DNA of 64,000 nucleotides from Prunella strophiata (Eukaryota > Chordata > Aves > Passeriformes > Prunellidae): NCBI GenBank assembly GCA_036583965.1, contig JAZBQD010000001.1, positions 17,801,608-17,865,607 on the forward strand, read 5' to 3'. Both the position numbers and the translations under genes were made by a program. This document shows, piece by piece, positions 1 through 12,945 of this stretch (its first letter is position 1; each line of letters starts with the position of its first letter). The notes under the pieces are model-generated. The model was not told the origin of the DNA, made no database searches, and saw only the letters and a program-made list of their open reading frames with translations.

Positions 1-143
1 GGTGACGGAGCAGGTGCCGCCCGTGTCCCTCGGCCAGCGCGAGCCCTCCTCGCCCTTGTCCGACAGGCAGTCCCAGATGCTGGCGCCCGGCTGCTCGAGC
101 TGGAGTGGACATTTCCTGCTGAGATCTCTCCATCTGTCATTTT
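1..143 (-). CDS. FAM53B: FAM53B coding exon 3 (partial)
   Basis: The exon starts at 143, just after a CAG acceptor preceded by a long pyrimidine run (the A/G-rich stretch at about 150-185 on the plus strand). It completes a GAA codon split from the previous exon. It encodes residues 41-88, including DRWRDLSRKCPLQLEQPG and ASIWDCLSDKGEEG. There is no stop before the window edge, so the exon continues beyond base 1. Confidence 0.93.
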
Positions 144-3100
144 CTGGTTCAGAAAGGAGGAAAGAAAGGAGAAAAAAAAAAAAAACCAACACAACACACA
201 CGCACAGGCATTAGCGTTAATTAATTCTGCGACTCGCTTTCTACGTCCATAAACAAAAAGAGTAGCATATGGGACGTTCTCCAGTACAAATTAATTAACT
301 CTCAGAATATGGTTTCCCAAACTGCCAGCAGAGTGGGTTGCATGGTGTAGATGGGGAGAGAGACAAAGTGACAGTCCCAGCAGGAGCAAAACTGCTAGAA
401 GAAGATAAAAACATGCCTCTGAATATTCCAGGTTGCACTGGCTAAGGGGAATTCAGCGGTGCAAAATGTTGTGGCTGTTGGTTATCTCTGTGCTAAATCA
501 TGTCTCACATGTGCTCTGGGCTCCACAGCTGATAATTGCCCAAATTTACAGCTGAATTTAAAAAACATGGAATCACAGAATCGCTGAGGTTGGAAAAGCC
601 CTCTAGGATCATCGAGTCCAGTCATTAACCCAGCACTGCCAAGGCCACCACCAACCCATGTCCCCAAGGGCCACGTCCACACGGCTTTTAAATCCTTCCA
701 GGGGTGGGGACTCCACCACTGCTCTGGGCAGCTGTGTCAGGGCTGGGCAGCCCTTTCCATGAATAAATTTTCCCTAAAATCCAATCTAAACCTCCCTTGG
801 TGCAACTTGAGGTGATTTCCTCTTGTTTAATCACTTTTTTACCTGGAAGGAGATCCCCACCTGGCTGCACCCTCCTGTCAGGGAGTTGTGGAGAGTGAGA
901 ATGTGCCCCCTGAGCCTCCTTTTCTCCAGGCTGAGCCCCCTCAGCTGTTTTTATTAGACTTGTGCTCCAGATCCATCCCCAGCTTCCATGGTGGAAGAGA
1001 GGATTAAGGAGGATGATCTCATTCCCACACACATCCCACTGACAGCCAAAGAAGAAAGCAAAGCACCCTCAGGGCTGGGCTGCCCTGCAAAGGACGGGGC
1101 TCTCTGCAGATACACCTTCAACACTCAGCAGGAAAACCATGGCAGGACAACCCCGCCAGCTGCTGCAGTGGAAAAAAGTCATCAGCCAACAGCCTCTCAC
1201 CAGTGCCTGTTTTTGTCGTTGGCTGCTGCAAACAGAGCCCAGCCGTGCTGGAGAACTGCAGCTGCCAAGTTTCACATGATTGTATCTAAAGCTGGCAATA
1301 TTTTGGGGGGCTTTTTGGGTATTTCCACCCAGGCAACTGAAGGATGAATTAAAAGCCGTGCCCAGCCCGCAGCTGCAGGTACCAGCCTGGTAGGGAAGAT
1401 GCAACAGTGCAGAACGCTCCTGACTAAGGTTTCAAGTCAGGAGGTCAGATTTGGGGCCCCCTGCACCACTCTTGGCCAATTTTCCCATTTCTCCCTTCTC
1501 CAGCTGCTGCCATAACAGCTCCAGCCACAAGCAGCCTGGCTCTGCCCGCAGTAACCACACGACGTGTCAACTGTTGCTCTCCTCATTTTAATAAACACAA
1601 TGAAAAGTGAGAAATCTGCTCTAGACAACTCCATCTATGTTTAGATCTTTATTATTTTTCCTCTGTACTATGCTGCCAGCAGAGAGATTTCTTGGGTCAG
1701 GTCAGCAGACAAAAGAAACAGAAATAGAAGCTGATTTTTCATGGCAAGCTGCCACGATCCTCTGGCCGGAGACTGTACAAAAGGCCTTGGTGAGGAGGAT
1801 ACAGGACACCTTCCTCTTTCACCCCTGCTTCAGCACAAACAGCTATAAATCTTCCAAACCTGGCAAAGAAAATGGTAAAAGCACCACTATCCCCAGCCCC
1901 AGCTTGGGGTTATTTGCTTTTCCCTCACACAATGTGAGCTGGCACAACCTCTGAGTCCCCAGCCATCACTGACCAGTCCCAAAATACCAGGTAGCCCAGA
2001 AAATGGGTTTTCAGTGCAAGTAAGAAGCAGGTTGCCCTGAAAAAAAATTGAAAATGGAGCAGTCTATGGGCCAAGGGCATAATTAAAGAACTCTGGAAAG
2101 CCTCATAGAGGAAAAGCAGCTGGTTTTCTGCTCAATTTTTAAAGAGTAAGCGACCCATCCTGCGCACGTTGATAACGATAATTGCACTGGAGCCATTAAT
2201 TCTGCTGCAGTTAAACATGTATTAATTTTCCTAAACTACAGACCTCAGCCTGGTTTACCCTGAGGCAGCAATTTGTTCCAGGATAAAACCCACCACTGAG
2301 AGCCCCTTGGTCTGCAAGTGAGCTGCCTGGCTGGGAAACTCTCCTTTGCCTATTGGAGAACAAAGGGACAACCAGAGCACTGCTGCAAGTGCAGCCTGAG
2401 GGGCTCTTGCCCTGCTCAAACTGGTCCTCCTTGGCTGTTAGTGTCCCTGGATGAAACAGCACCTTACTTCTGGATTTTGACTTAAAACTGCAAAAATAAA
2501 CACTGACACCTTAACAAATCCCAGCTGTTCTCTCACAAAACCTTTGCCACATCAAACAAACCCTGGTGGTGCTCATGGGCTGGAGTCACATCCCAAAACT
2601 GGGGAGATGGGGGTTGTCCTCCATCCTTGAGAGCTTTGCACTGCCCCACAGAGAACAGGATCCACCCTCAGAGCATCACAGCCAGGCTTCCAAAGGCTGA
2701 GCTCCAGGTTTTGCAGGAGCAGCCCATGGACACATTGCAGCTCAGTGGGCTTTTTAAAGTACTGCTGGGCTCCTCTGGTGACACAGAGTAAATTTTAATG
2801 ACCACTCATAACCACAGAGAAGGGTGTAAAACCAAAACGCTGACACAACTTTAACTACAGCGACACAAATGTGCTGCTATAATATTTTTACAGTTCCTTT
2901 TTATACATAATGCATGATCCTTCTGCTCAAGTTTCCTCTACGTTCTTTTCCCATGAAATAATTTACATTAATACATAATTTATTATGGCAACTTGTAAAG
3001 CAATTAGAGGTTTCAATCAATTTTTCTTATCCTTTTTGGCAGATAAATTCTGTTTGGAACCTAACCCAAACATTTGTCTGTGCACAGGTGCACATCCAAT

Positions 3101-6100
3101 TCTCTTTTTTTCCGTGTTGTTCAAGTGGAATTTTGGTCTCACAGTCCCTGTGCACAGGGGGAAAAAGGCAGCCTGCATTTTCCACTGCCCCCTGTTTATG
3201 TTCAGGAGATAATTTCTAAGTGTGGAACACATTTAATGGTTGTAATTAGCTGATGGCAGTGCTAGGGAGCTTTCCTAGTGCAGAAATAAGATCAAAATAC
3301 GATGGGCAGAGCTGTGCTTCAATAGAAAATGAAAACAGCAGCCCCAAAATCTACTCTGGAGATGAAACACACCCGTGGGCTGTGGGCTCCTTGTGCCAAC
3401 AGCCTGCATGGGGGAGGGAAATCCCTGACCTCAGCAGTGAAACGTGCCCAGCTCTTCAGTGGGATCCTCTGGAGAGGTGTGCCTGCTCCAGCTACCCCTC
3501 ACCAGAATTCCCCCAGCAGCTTTTTCTCTCTGCAGGGTGGCTGTGCTTGGAAGTGCACCAAGATGCTCTGCACTGATGGCCTTTCCAAAAAAAAACCCCA
3601 AAATTTTGGAAGAGGAGGCATGCAAGCCTGGCAGGTGCTTTCAGGATGCATTCAAGGGCCATCACCCCCATGAAGGGGCTCAAGGTTGGACTTGAGGTCT
3701 TTTCAAACCTTCATGATTCCATGAGCTGGCTTTTCTCCTGGTTTCTTGGCTTTCCTCTGTCACCCAAGGATGGGGAAAAGCCACTTCCAAGAAGGAGCTG
3801 TGCAGCAGTGAGCCCTGCCCTGGCACGCTCAGAATGATGGTGCTGCCAAATGTGGTGGAGGAGTGATGTGAGAGCCAAAGGACAGACAAACTGACCTGAG
3901 TGCCCCACCCCTCACCCTGCTCTGCTGCAGCACCCCAGGAGGACAAACTCTGAGTGAGTAGAAATGATGGCTGCTTTGAAAAGAGCACTTCCCAGAGGAT
4001 GAGTGCAGGATCTGTCCCCAGTGGCTCAAAGCCATCCTCCTCCTCCTCCTCCTCCTGCCTTTTACAATCAGGGCCAGGACTGGGATCCTGCATGTGCAAG
4101 CACCTTGTCACTGCCTCAATAAAACCCTGCCTGCAGCTTCCCTCAGAGATAATTTCTTGCTTACACAGGAGATCACAGCTGTCAGCACATGACTACTGAG
4201 CTTCTCTGACTAGGTCAGGTTGGACAGGGCCTGGAGCAACCTGGGCATGTGAAAGGTGTCCCTACCCATGGCCAGAGGTGGAGTGACATTATCTTTGATG
4301 TCCCTTCCAATTCAAACCATTCTGGGATTCTATTACTTTTGATTTCCTGTATTGGAATTTTTGTGTCTTTGGGTGGACAGCAAAAGACATGGGCAGGGAC
4401 ACCTTCCACTGTCCCAGGCTGCTCCAAGCCCCATCCAACCTGATTTTGAACATTTCCAGGGATAGGCCATCCACAGCTGCTCTGGGCAGCATGTGCCACA
4501 ATTTTCTAACATGCCACCTTTTTCTAGCACAGATATTTTCATTGGGGACCTGCCACAGAGACTGCTGAGGAAGGAAAAGGGAAAAAAAGGAGGGAAAAAA
4601 ACCAAACCAAACAGCAAACTATCCATCAACAGGACAATTCTTACACTCCTGGGTGTTTCAAGGACCCATCAAGGAGAAGGGAAAGCAGTAGTTGTTGAAT
4701 TTATAGTTTTAGGCATTTCACCTTTAATCTTCCTCCAGGCAAAGGGTATATAGAGATAAAATCCAATCTTTTTAGTAATATTATCATTTCACTGGCAGAA
4801 ATATTTCTCACAAATCTAAAAGCCAAAGGATTATTTAGGTCACCCTGAGAATTGGACCTAACCATGCTTCATCCAATATATCAAGTCTTTAATAATGTTT
4901 ACTCAATATACTGAGTTTGGTTACAATCTATAATCCATTTTCAGATTCTTGCAGTGTTTAGTACATTACAAGAAAAGCTCAAGGGTTTGGATGATGCTCT
5001 CCTGGAATAAGCTGAGCTTCCCTCTCCCCTGCTGCCCCATGGCCATGGAGTCCAGAAATAAGCTGCCTTCCTGCCCAAAGCTGCCCTCACCCCAAAGGTA
5101 ACAGAAAGATTATTTTCTAAGATTCTCTTTTGTCTAAAACCCCCAAAAAATCACCCAACTTCACTCCAAACCTCTGACACAGATAGGGCTGTGAGTCTTT
5201 GCCTCATGTTGTCTGTGCTACCAGTCCAAACTTCACTGTGTTTATTTATCTCAGTGCTTTCTGACAGGGACTTGGCCCTTTGACATAAAATACTCCCCAA
5301 GTTCTGCATTTCAGCAGTAACTTGTTTAAAAAGTCAATCAAGTTTTCATCCTGGATTAGTCTGTGATTGTGGCCTGCACTTGGGGACATCAAGAAGAACA
5401 CTCAGGGAAGATAACTAAGATGAAACCCAAGCCAAGCAATGCCCTCACACGAGGGAAGGACGGGCTCCTCTTGACTGGGCATGACAGAGAGCACTGCAGG
5501 GCAAGCTGAGGTCAAGGGGGTGACATTCAGTTCCCTCAGGAGGAGGATAATTTGGCAGGAGGCTCTGTGAAAGCTCCCAAAGACAGGCTGCTCCTCAATT
5601 AGGCAGAGACTCTGTATCTGCTGAAGAGCCTGCCAGTGCCACAGTGCAAGACAAAACCATCTGATTTGGGTTCTTTGTTCCTCACTCGTGTTTGAAAGGC
5701 AGGGCAGAGGGAAGGGGCTGTCTCTATCCCTTCTTGACTTTGATTTTGATCTGAAAAACCCACAAATGCTCTCCATCTCCCCACACTGCCAGTGGCTGGA
5801 GCCACCAGAGAGCCTGGGAGACATCTCCTGTCAGAGCCCAGCTCTCATTAACGCTAATGAGAGCTGTGGCCATGGAGAAAAGGGGCAGCCCCTTTGTCTG
5901 GGCAGGAGTGGCTTGCACAGCAAGGAGCTTGGCTCAAACTTGACCTACAATTTTAATTGGGTTTTGAGGCCTTGCCCAGTGATTGGCTCCCTGCTAGGAA
6001 TGCCAGAGAGAACAACACAACAGCACATCCTCTGGCACTATCAGTGGTTCAGGATCACCAGCCAAGGCACCAACCCTCCATCCATTTTGGGGGCTGCTCA

Positions 6101-9100
6101 GCATAAAAACTGATAGCAAGCTCTGACATAAAAGGTATCAAATGTATTATATCATGGTTGCTGTCAACAGCAAAAATGAGATATTTTCCTTATTGTTTGA
6201 GGCCTGTCCAACCACTTTGTGCCAGGTGGTAGAACACCTCAGTGATAGTGCTGTTATTTATTGCTTGCATCATGCAAACAGTCAAGAACCACAGTCTTGG
6301 GCTGGATACTCAAACACAACCTCAGACCCCAAATGTTTATAATCTCAGCTGTAGGAGTAGCTCTAAAAATGAGCAGATGGATCAAAGGGGAGGGGAAAGG
6401 AGATAAGCAATTCAGTCAGCAATGGCAACAGGGCATCTCTGGGGGGAAGGGTGACACAGGAGTGGTGGGGTGGGCTGCAGGGGAGTGGTTTTGGAGACAT
6501 CCAAAAGTCAGGACATCTTCCTGCCCATCCCTGTGAGGCAGCAGGAGCAGAGGTGGAGGAAACACAGAGAAAAGTTTCTGTACTTACCCATCACGCCACA
6601 GGAGAAGAGGGTAGGTCCTTGACTCATCTTTGGAGTGTGCTGCAAACAACCAGAAAAGCTTTTCACTTCTCACAGACTCAACCTGGGCACCAGACACCAC
6701 CAGAAACCAGCCTGGGCAAAGCCTTCCATGGCCCTGTCTTCCAGGGGGCAGACCCAGTCATCTTTCCTCAAGGAAATCAACTTTAATTAAACTCTGTGCA
6801 GAGTCCTTGTCAAGCACTCAGCTTGCAGATCAAGGGGTCCTGCAGCCAGCCCTTACCTCAGGGAAGAGCTGCAGTGAGGTCCCAAAACTCTGGAGAAACT
6901 AAAATGGGAGCTGCAATTCAGTGGTAATCCTGGACTGGGCAAGAAAGGAGCAAAAGTGGTATCTTGAACCTCATCCAAGCCCATTAAGGCCTCCCCATCT
7001 AGGTACAAAACAGCTATTTAGCTTTTTCTAGCATATAATATGTTTCTAAGGCAAGGCATCCTCACCTCAGCACTTCTGGGGGGTCTGTGCTCAGATTGTG
7101 CTGATTTGCACTAAAAATAGGGGGGAAATGCCACTGTATGGGTACAAAATAATCCTGGTTGCTTTTCACACTCTTTTCTCAAGAATTTTCCTCTTGACAG
7201 TGTAAAAGACACCATCAGACTTCTAAAAATGAGCATGGATGGGTTCACATATAATAAATCAATATGTTATCCACAGCTGCATGCCATTTCAGCTATGCCT
7301 GCAAAAAGACACTTTCATACTAATTGTTCCTTTATTGCCCCTAAAAATATCCATATTCTGGCTTCTGAAGTGTCTATCCTGGCAACACCATCCCATCTGA
7401 CTGAGGCTTTACATCATCTGAGGGAAGCACCAGCACAGCCCCCACGTTCATCTGCACTGCCATAATTGTGTTTTTTCTGGCTTCAGGCCACTGCACTCAC
7501 ACCCTTCCCTCCTGACCCAGGTTTTACACATTGCCTGCTCACACAACTATGGAATCTCACAATGGTTTGGGTTGGAAAGGAGCTTAAAGACATCCAGTTC
7601 CACCTGGGCAGGGACACCTTCCATGTGGCCAGGCTGCTCCAAGCCCCATCCAGCCTGGCCTTGGGCACTTGCAGGGATGGAGCAGCCACAGTTTCTCTGT
7701 GTCCAGTGCATCATGAGGACAACAACAATAATAATAACAATAATAAACAAAAATAATAACAATAATAATAGCAACAATAATGTACCAAATGATGACACCT
7801 GAGCAATCCAATAAAGGCTCCCACTTCACATACAGAAAGCTGGAAATGCTGAGTATAGAGGGGTAGGGAGGCATAAAACAACTACAGGGTGTGGATTGAA
7901 AAAGGTAAATAAGGGTCAGTCACCTTTGGGGCATGTGCCACTTTTCTAGGTGATGTAAGGATATCTCCATCTGTCAAGCCCCACCTTATGATCCATCAGC
8001 AGAATTAACCAGGAGGCAGAGAGGACAGGCAGCTGTCTCCAAGGAGCAGCCAGAGTGGAGCAAAGATGCAAGTGGGACAAGGCCCAGAGAAGGCAGGGGC
8101 TGTGCCAGTGCACATCTGTGTGCCAGCCCCAGAGACCAGACACTGTCTGCAAAGGCAGGAGGGAGAGGAGCCTGACATATGTCCTATATCAAGTATAATT
8201 TCCATTTTGTAAGGATTTTGTCTATACCAAACTGGGAGCTGAACCAAAGGAGCCCACTGGCTGCTGGCAGGAGACACTGCCCCAGTGCTCAGACATTTAC
8301 TTCCTTTGGGTTTTGCTTTCTGGCCTTCCCCATGAAGTCAACAGAAAAACCCTTGCTTTCTTTAGTGGATCAGCCTTCTTGTGATTGTCTGCCCCAGTTT
8401 AACAGTCCAGGCAACCCAGCAATTCACCTTGTGCACCCAGGACTGTCCCTGCACTCCTGAGCCAGCCCCAGAGCTGCAGGAAGCACTGGGCAAAGTTTTG
8501 TGTTACAGCTCTGCACCTCTGCCACCTGCCAGGAGACACCCCCAGCACCCAGCCCTGCTCTGAGGAGCAGAAGAAATTACTCTCATGTTTCTCTGCAGGC
8601 AGCTCCCCTTCACCTGCCCCACACCCTTCCCACCCTGAGCAGCAGCCATGGGAGATGCTGCCTTCCCAGCAGGAGCTAACACTACACCAAGGGTGTTTTT
8701 TAATGTATCAATACCCTTCCCAAATTTCACCCTTTTAAGGCAGTATTTTCCACTGCCTCTGGCTTGCTCACCTTCTCCTGTGCCTCTCACTGCCAGGGCA
8801 GCCTGCCTTCACCCCAGCACACTGTGCTCTCTGCCTGGGGAGCCCAGCTGGACAGTCTGCCATCCTCAGCAAACTCAGGCATTTCTATTTCTTTTATGTT
8901 CAGAATGCCCATTTATGGCTCATCCTGCCAGAAGCTTCCTGCACACCCTTATCTGAGACTCTCAGAGCCTTTGGTGGAGTTTCTGCTCAGACCATGCCCA
9001 GCTCTCCAGGAGAACAGGGGGGCAATGGCCACAACCAGCCTTGCTCTGATGGCTCTCCATCACCCTGCACCTCCTCCCTGTTTGCTCTGACCCTGCCTGC

Positions 9101-9691
9101 CAGCTGTGTGTCCCCTGCCACAGCTACACTCAGCCCTCACAGCATCCTTCAGTTTGTTTGCCACCCCTCATTTGGGTTTTTTTTTTTATTGTTGTTGTTA
9201 CCTGCTCATTCAGCATGGTGGATTTGCACCTCTCCAGGCTCCCAGGGAAATTAAGCACCACAGCACTGCCCTTCACCATCTCCACTTAATCCTCATTCCC
9301 ACTTGCTCATCCTCCTATTAATGATGAGCATCTGCTAGCTGTCGGTGAAGCAACCCCTCACCTGTGTTATTCACAGCATCCATTTGATTTTTTTGTACTG
9401 CTTATCCCACTGGGTGCTTACTGAAATCCACATATGCAAAAGCCACAGCACTCCAATCATTTGCTAATCACCTGCTCCTTGGATATTAATGCAGCTTTTT
9501 AGAAATCAGTGCTACAAACCACCTAAAGACCCATCCCTGCAGGAAAGAAAACCCTTATTGCAAAGCTACAGCAAAGTTCTTGGCAGTAAAACAGTTTTGA
9601 ACAGAGATTTCACAAAGCTTACCAGCTCAGTCCTGCATGTTATGGAGTCAGCACCTTTGTTTTCCCGAGTTTTGGTTAAGATCATCACCAT
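1..9691 (-). CDS. FAM53B: FAM53B, 5' coding part (three exons, cut by window start)
   Basis: FAM53B (simplet in fish) is a small, mostly disordered nuclear protein that promotes nuclear accumulation of beta-catenin and so Wnt signalling. On the minus strand the coding exons are 9,623-9,691, 6,588-6,639 and 1-143, with phases 0, 1 and continuing. Joined, they give the family N-terminus: MVMILTKTRENKGADSI at residues 1-17, then HTPKMSQGPTLFSCG at residues 24-38, then ENDRWRDL and KCPLQLEQPGASIWDCLSD from residue 41. This agrees with my memory of vertebrate FAM53B. All junctions have AG/GT ends and compatible phases. The remaining, larger part of the protein lies to the left of base 1. The promoter is presumed to be the CpG island at 26.3-27.75 kb, giving a first intron of roughly 16-17 kb. 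Identity is sure; the 5' UTR structure is not. Confidence 0.93.
571..990 (-). mobile_element. CR1 LINE 3' fragment
   Basis: AATCACAGAATCGCTGAGG at the left is the complement of the CR1 3' end, followed by the complement of the 'lump together' body (GGGGACTCCACCACTGC, TGAGCCTCCTTTTCTCCAGG). About 420 bp, 5' truncated as usual. Confidence 0.85.
4213..4343 (+). mobile_element. CR1 LINE 3' tail
   Basis: CAGGTTGGACAGGGCCTGGAG leads to CAAACCATTCTGGGATTCTA, the CR1 3' end. It forms an inverted, tail-to-tail pair with the next fragment. Confidence 0.85.
4388..4510 (-). mobile_element. CR1 LINE 3' tail
   Basis: GGGCAGGGACACCTTCCACT and CTGCTCCAAGCCCCATCC are complements of CR1 3' sequence. The last few bases of the tail are missing. 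Confidence 0.8.
6588..6639 (-). CDS. FAM53B: FAM53B coding exon 2 (52 nt)
   Basis: This short internal exon is flanked by a TTTGCAG acceptor (AG complement at 6,640-6,641) and a GTAAGT donor (complement at 6,582-6,587). It encodes HTPKMSQGPTLFSCGVM plus the first base of the next codon. The incoming phase 0 and outgoing phase 1 fit both neighbours. It is too short to appear in a normal ORF scan and was found by its family motif. Confidence 0.92.
7548..7712 (-). mobile_element. CR1 LINE 3' tail
   Basis: ATGGTTTGGGTTGGAAAGGA at the left and CCAGGCTGCTCCAAGCCCC mark a minus-oriented CR1 end. Confidence 0.87.
7719..7785. repeat. AAT/AAC microsatellite
   Basis: Mixed AAT and AAC triplets on the plus strand directly follow the 5' side of a minus-oriented CR1 tail. 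Confidence 0.9.
9623..9691 (-). CDS. FAM53B: FAM53B coding exon 1 with start codon
   Basis: The start codon occupies 9,691-9,689 in the context ACCATGG, an excellent Kozak match. The 23 codons begin MVMILTKTRENKGADSI and end at a GTAAGC donor (complement at 9,617-9,622). The start agrees with the family N-terminus. The exon must continue into 5' UTR above 9,691. Possible acceptors (AG complements near 9,700-9,715) have weak pyrimidine tracts, so the UTR edge is not fixed. Confidence 0.9.
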
Positions 9692-11204
9692 GGTAATGCA
9701 GTCCTGCCTCTGAGTCCATCAGGGTCCAGGCAAAGGGTGCTGGCAGCTGGGGGCTGGCAAAGCTCCTCTTTCAGTCCATGTTCCCCCCAGGAGAGGCTGG
9801 GCCCTGCCAGCTCCTCAGGGGATGTGCAGGGACAGCCCCGGGGTGTGGAAAGCTCCCTGCACAAAGAGAGAGAGAGGAGCAGCTTTAGGGGACTTGCCTG
9901 GAGGGTGGATGCACTGGGCAAGGGGCAAGCACTGCCCAAAAACCACCCTGATGGTGGCTGCTTGAGGGGTGTGTTTATTTTAGGATCTTGAACATTGTGG
10001 GTGTCCCTCTGCTCCCCATCAGCACAGGATGGGGCACTCACAGGAGCTGTTGGAGGCACACAAGGTGATCCACAGGGACACGAGTATTTCAGCCAAATTA
10101 CTAAAGTTTCCTCTGAATTCTGCATTTGAAGAGGGGACTCACATCCCCGATACTGAAGATACAACAGACATTGAAAGAAGAGCTCATTAAAGCTCCAGGG
10201 TTGATCCCACAGAAACCCTTTGCCCCCAGACCAGCTGGGAGCAGATGTCCAGCAGAAAAAGCCTCTCCAGCATCATTATGGCTGTGAAATCCCCTGGATG
10301 CACCTATCCCACCCAGTCACTCCATGATTCCCAATCTAGGAAGAGCCCTTTAGGGTAAAAACACAAGGCAAAGGGTTGCCTGCAAGGAAGGAGGGACAGC
10401 CCCTTGCCCTGGAACCCTAAGGGCCACACCATGCCTCTTGATCTTCACCTATTTCTTACAGAGTTCTAGGTAAGAAGAGCTAAGGCTGGACAACAAGGAG
10501 GCTCTTGAAACAAGAACTGCAAGCCAGCTCATCCAGCCCTGAGCATGAGCCCTGCCTCACCTCCTGGCATCCTCCCCAGCAGATTTATTCCCTTGCAAAG
10601 CAGACAGATTGCAACTCAAATCTGATTACTGAAATCAGCGTTTTCCCCAAATCACTCCCCTAATCCTGTTTCTCTATTTTGCTGCTCTGCAGTTAATGCA
10701 AACCACCAAACTCACCATTTGCACAATCCAAAGAGCACAAAACTGATCTTGTGCCATCCAGTCAAAGCCAATTGTGATGTTTAAGGATAACAGATGAAAA
10801 TATTCCACGAGGTATTAACCCTTATTGTGAAGTGATATGGCTGCTCTTCCCAGCTCCTGAATCATCCTGTCCATGTTTACTTGGATTAGAGCTTGCAGTG
10901 GTGTTAAGAGTAGCTCATTTAAAGGCCAGCTGGCTGGTAAAGAAAAATCACCTTCTATTATTTTATGAGGACAAAGTTCATCCAGAGTGCAAAGCCAAGA
11001 TTGGGAATCAATACATTTTCTGAAGATTTACTGTTCCCAAGGGTGCCTGGTCCAGCCTCCAGCTTTCCGTGGGATATCAGAGGAATCATAATTTACAGTT
11101 TACTGGTAACTCATCATAAACCTCTGGGCAACCCAGTGGCCAAATGAAAACTGCCAGATAGAAAAGTAAACATTTCAGAGTGTCAAAATGACACATCACT
11201 TGTG

Positions 11205-11432
11205 AGCAGGGTTGGATGGGATACTGGGAAGGAATTTTTGGCTGTGAGGGTGGGCAGGCCCTGGCACAGGGTGCCCAGAGCAGCTGTGGCTGCCCCTGGA
11301 AGTGTCAAGGCCAGGTTGGACAGGGCTTGGAGCCACCTGGGACAGTGGAAGGTGTCCATGGCAGGGGGTGGAACAAGACAGTCTTTAAGGTGCATTCTGA
11401 ACCACACCATTCTGTGATTCTGTGATTTCTAT
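11205..11432 (+). mobile_element. CR1 LINE 3' fragment
   Basis: It contains GGTTGGATGGGATACTGGG, GCACAGGGTGCCCAGAGCAG and ends at CCATTCTGTGATTCTGTGA. Confidence 0.88.
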
Positions 11433-12762
11433 CTATCACAATCTCAGCTGTCCCTCCCCCTGACACAGACAGGAGTGCTTGCTGCAGTGACAAACCCTCT
11501 GTGCTGGGAGGACACTGGGGCACCACTGGCACAAAGATCAAACAAAGGTTCAGAGCAGCATGAAAGCAGCAAAGCACATTCACCAGGTATGATTTCCTCA
11601 GGAATAATTGCCCTCCCCTGAGGTGATGGTTAATGCTGCAGCAGCAGACTCGGGTACACACCCAGGCAGGAGCAGCAGCAAGCACAGGCAGAGGCTCCCT
11701 GCCCTGGCCAGGCTGCAGCACACTCCATCACACCTCCCTGCTCCTCTGCAAGCCCTGCAATTAACACAGCCCTAATGACAGGCAGCACAGCAAGCTGCTG
11801 CCAGGCTGGCAGCCACCACCACCCCCCAGCATCAGGGCTGAGGCACTCTTGCAGGTATCAGCAACTTTAACCACTGCCTGGTTGGGTTTGGGAACCATCC
11901 CCATGGAGAAACTGCAATAAAAAGGGAAACTTTCCAGTGAAATGTGATCTCTGGCAGCCCATCCTGCCTCCCAGGGCCCTGCCCTGTCACATCCTCTCCA
12001 TGCAAACAAGAGCCATGGGACACAAACTGCAGGGCCAGGATGGGCCCTGGTGGTGCTGAGGAGGAAACCACTGTGTATTTATAGACTGGATGCTTTCACA
12101 CACACACACAGGGTAATAAAAAGATGCTCTGCAGGGACCATTAATTACTTCAAGAAATGTATTTCCTCATTTGCAATCAGATAAAGGAACTGTCTTCATC
12201 ATGATGTCAAGGTTAAGTTTAGACTCGAGCCGTGGCCACTGGGATTGACACAATCTCCTGAGCTTTACAAAAAAAAAAAAAACCCAGAGAAACTCCAGTG
12301 CACAGAAATCCCCAAATTTTAGCAAGCCCTGCTTTCTACATGGTTCAAAACACAGACCAAGCAGAAGCCTCACGTGGTCTTTGCAGTGGCACAGGTGGGA
12401 AGAGGTTTCTCTCAGAGCTTTCTAGACAGTACCACACCTATGGATTGGAAAAAAAATAAGAGAAATGATCCAACTCTCATCCACAGGCCTGAAAGACAAA
12501 CTCTGGGGAACAAACATGCTCCTTATGAGGCACAAGCACAGCCTCAGAGCTGCTCATGGGGGATGAAGAGCCCTTTCCCTGCAGGGAGGTCTCACCCATG
12601 ACTGGTGTGAACTCCAAGCAGCACTCACAGCCTTGCCCTGATCACCTGCCACTCTGAACTGCATGGAAAACACCTCAAGGTTCAGCAAACTGTCTGCCAG
12701 ATGCTCTGCCACAGCTGGAGGGAGCATGGGCAGTGACCAGCATCACATCCCCAGGCAAATGA

Positions 12763-12945
12763 TGAAAAACTTCCTCACAGGAAGGGTTTCCAAGCCTGGA
12801 GTCCCCATCCCTGGAGGGATTTAAAAGCCCTGTGGATGTGGCACTTGGGGACATGGCTCAGTGGTGGCCTTGGCAGTGCTGGGGACAGTTGGGCTCCATG
12901 ATCCCAGAGGTGTTTTCCAACCTCACCAACTCCATGATTCCATGG
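12763..12945 (+). mobile_element. CR1 LINE 3' fragment, older subfamily
   Basis: AACTTCCTCACAGGAAGG, TGGCCTTGGCAGTGCTGGG and CAACTCCATGATTCCATG are CR1 3' text of a different subfamily from the nearby tails. Confidence 0.82.

Larger units (their letters stand above)
144..6587 (-). other. FAM53B: FAM53B intron 2
   Basis: This is the intron between FAM53B coding exons 2 and 3. Apart from three CR1 fragments (listed separately), it holds a short TCC run near 4,039-4,054 and unique sequence. Open frames here are short and show no protein family I recognise. Confidence 0.75.
6640..9622 (-). other. FAM53B: FAM53B intron 1 of the coding region
   Basis: This is the intron between the first two FAM53B coding exons. 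It contains one CR1 tail (7,548-7,712) followed at once by an AAT/AAC microsatellite. I see nothing else in it that I can name. Confidence 0.75.

Noticed and set aside
3070..3175. Inverted GTGCACAG motifs with mirrored open frames on both strands
   Set aside because: The shared palindrome is only about 10 bp, with no longer arms, so it is probably chance.
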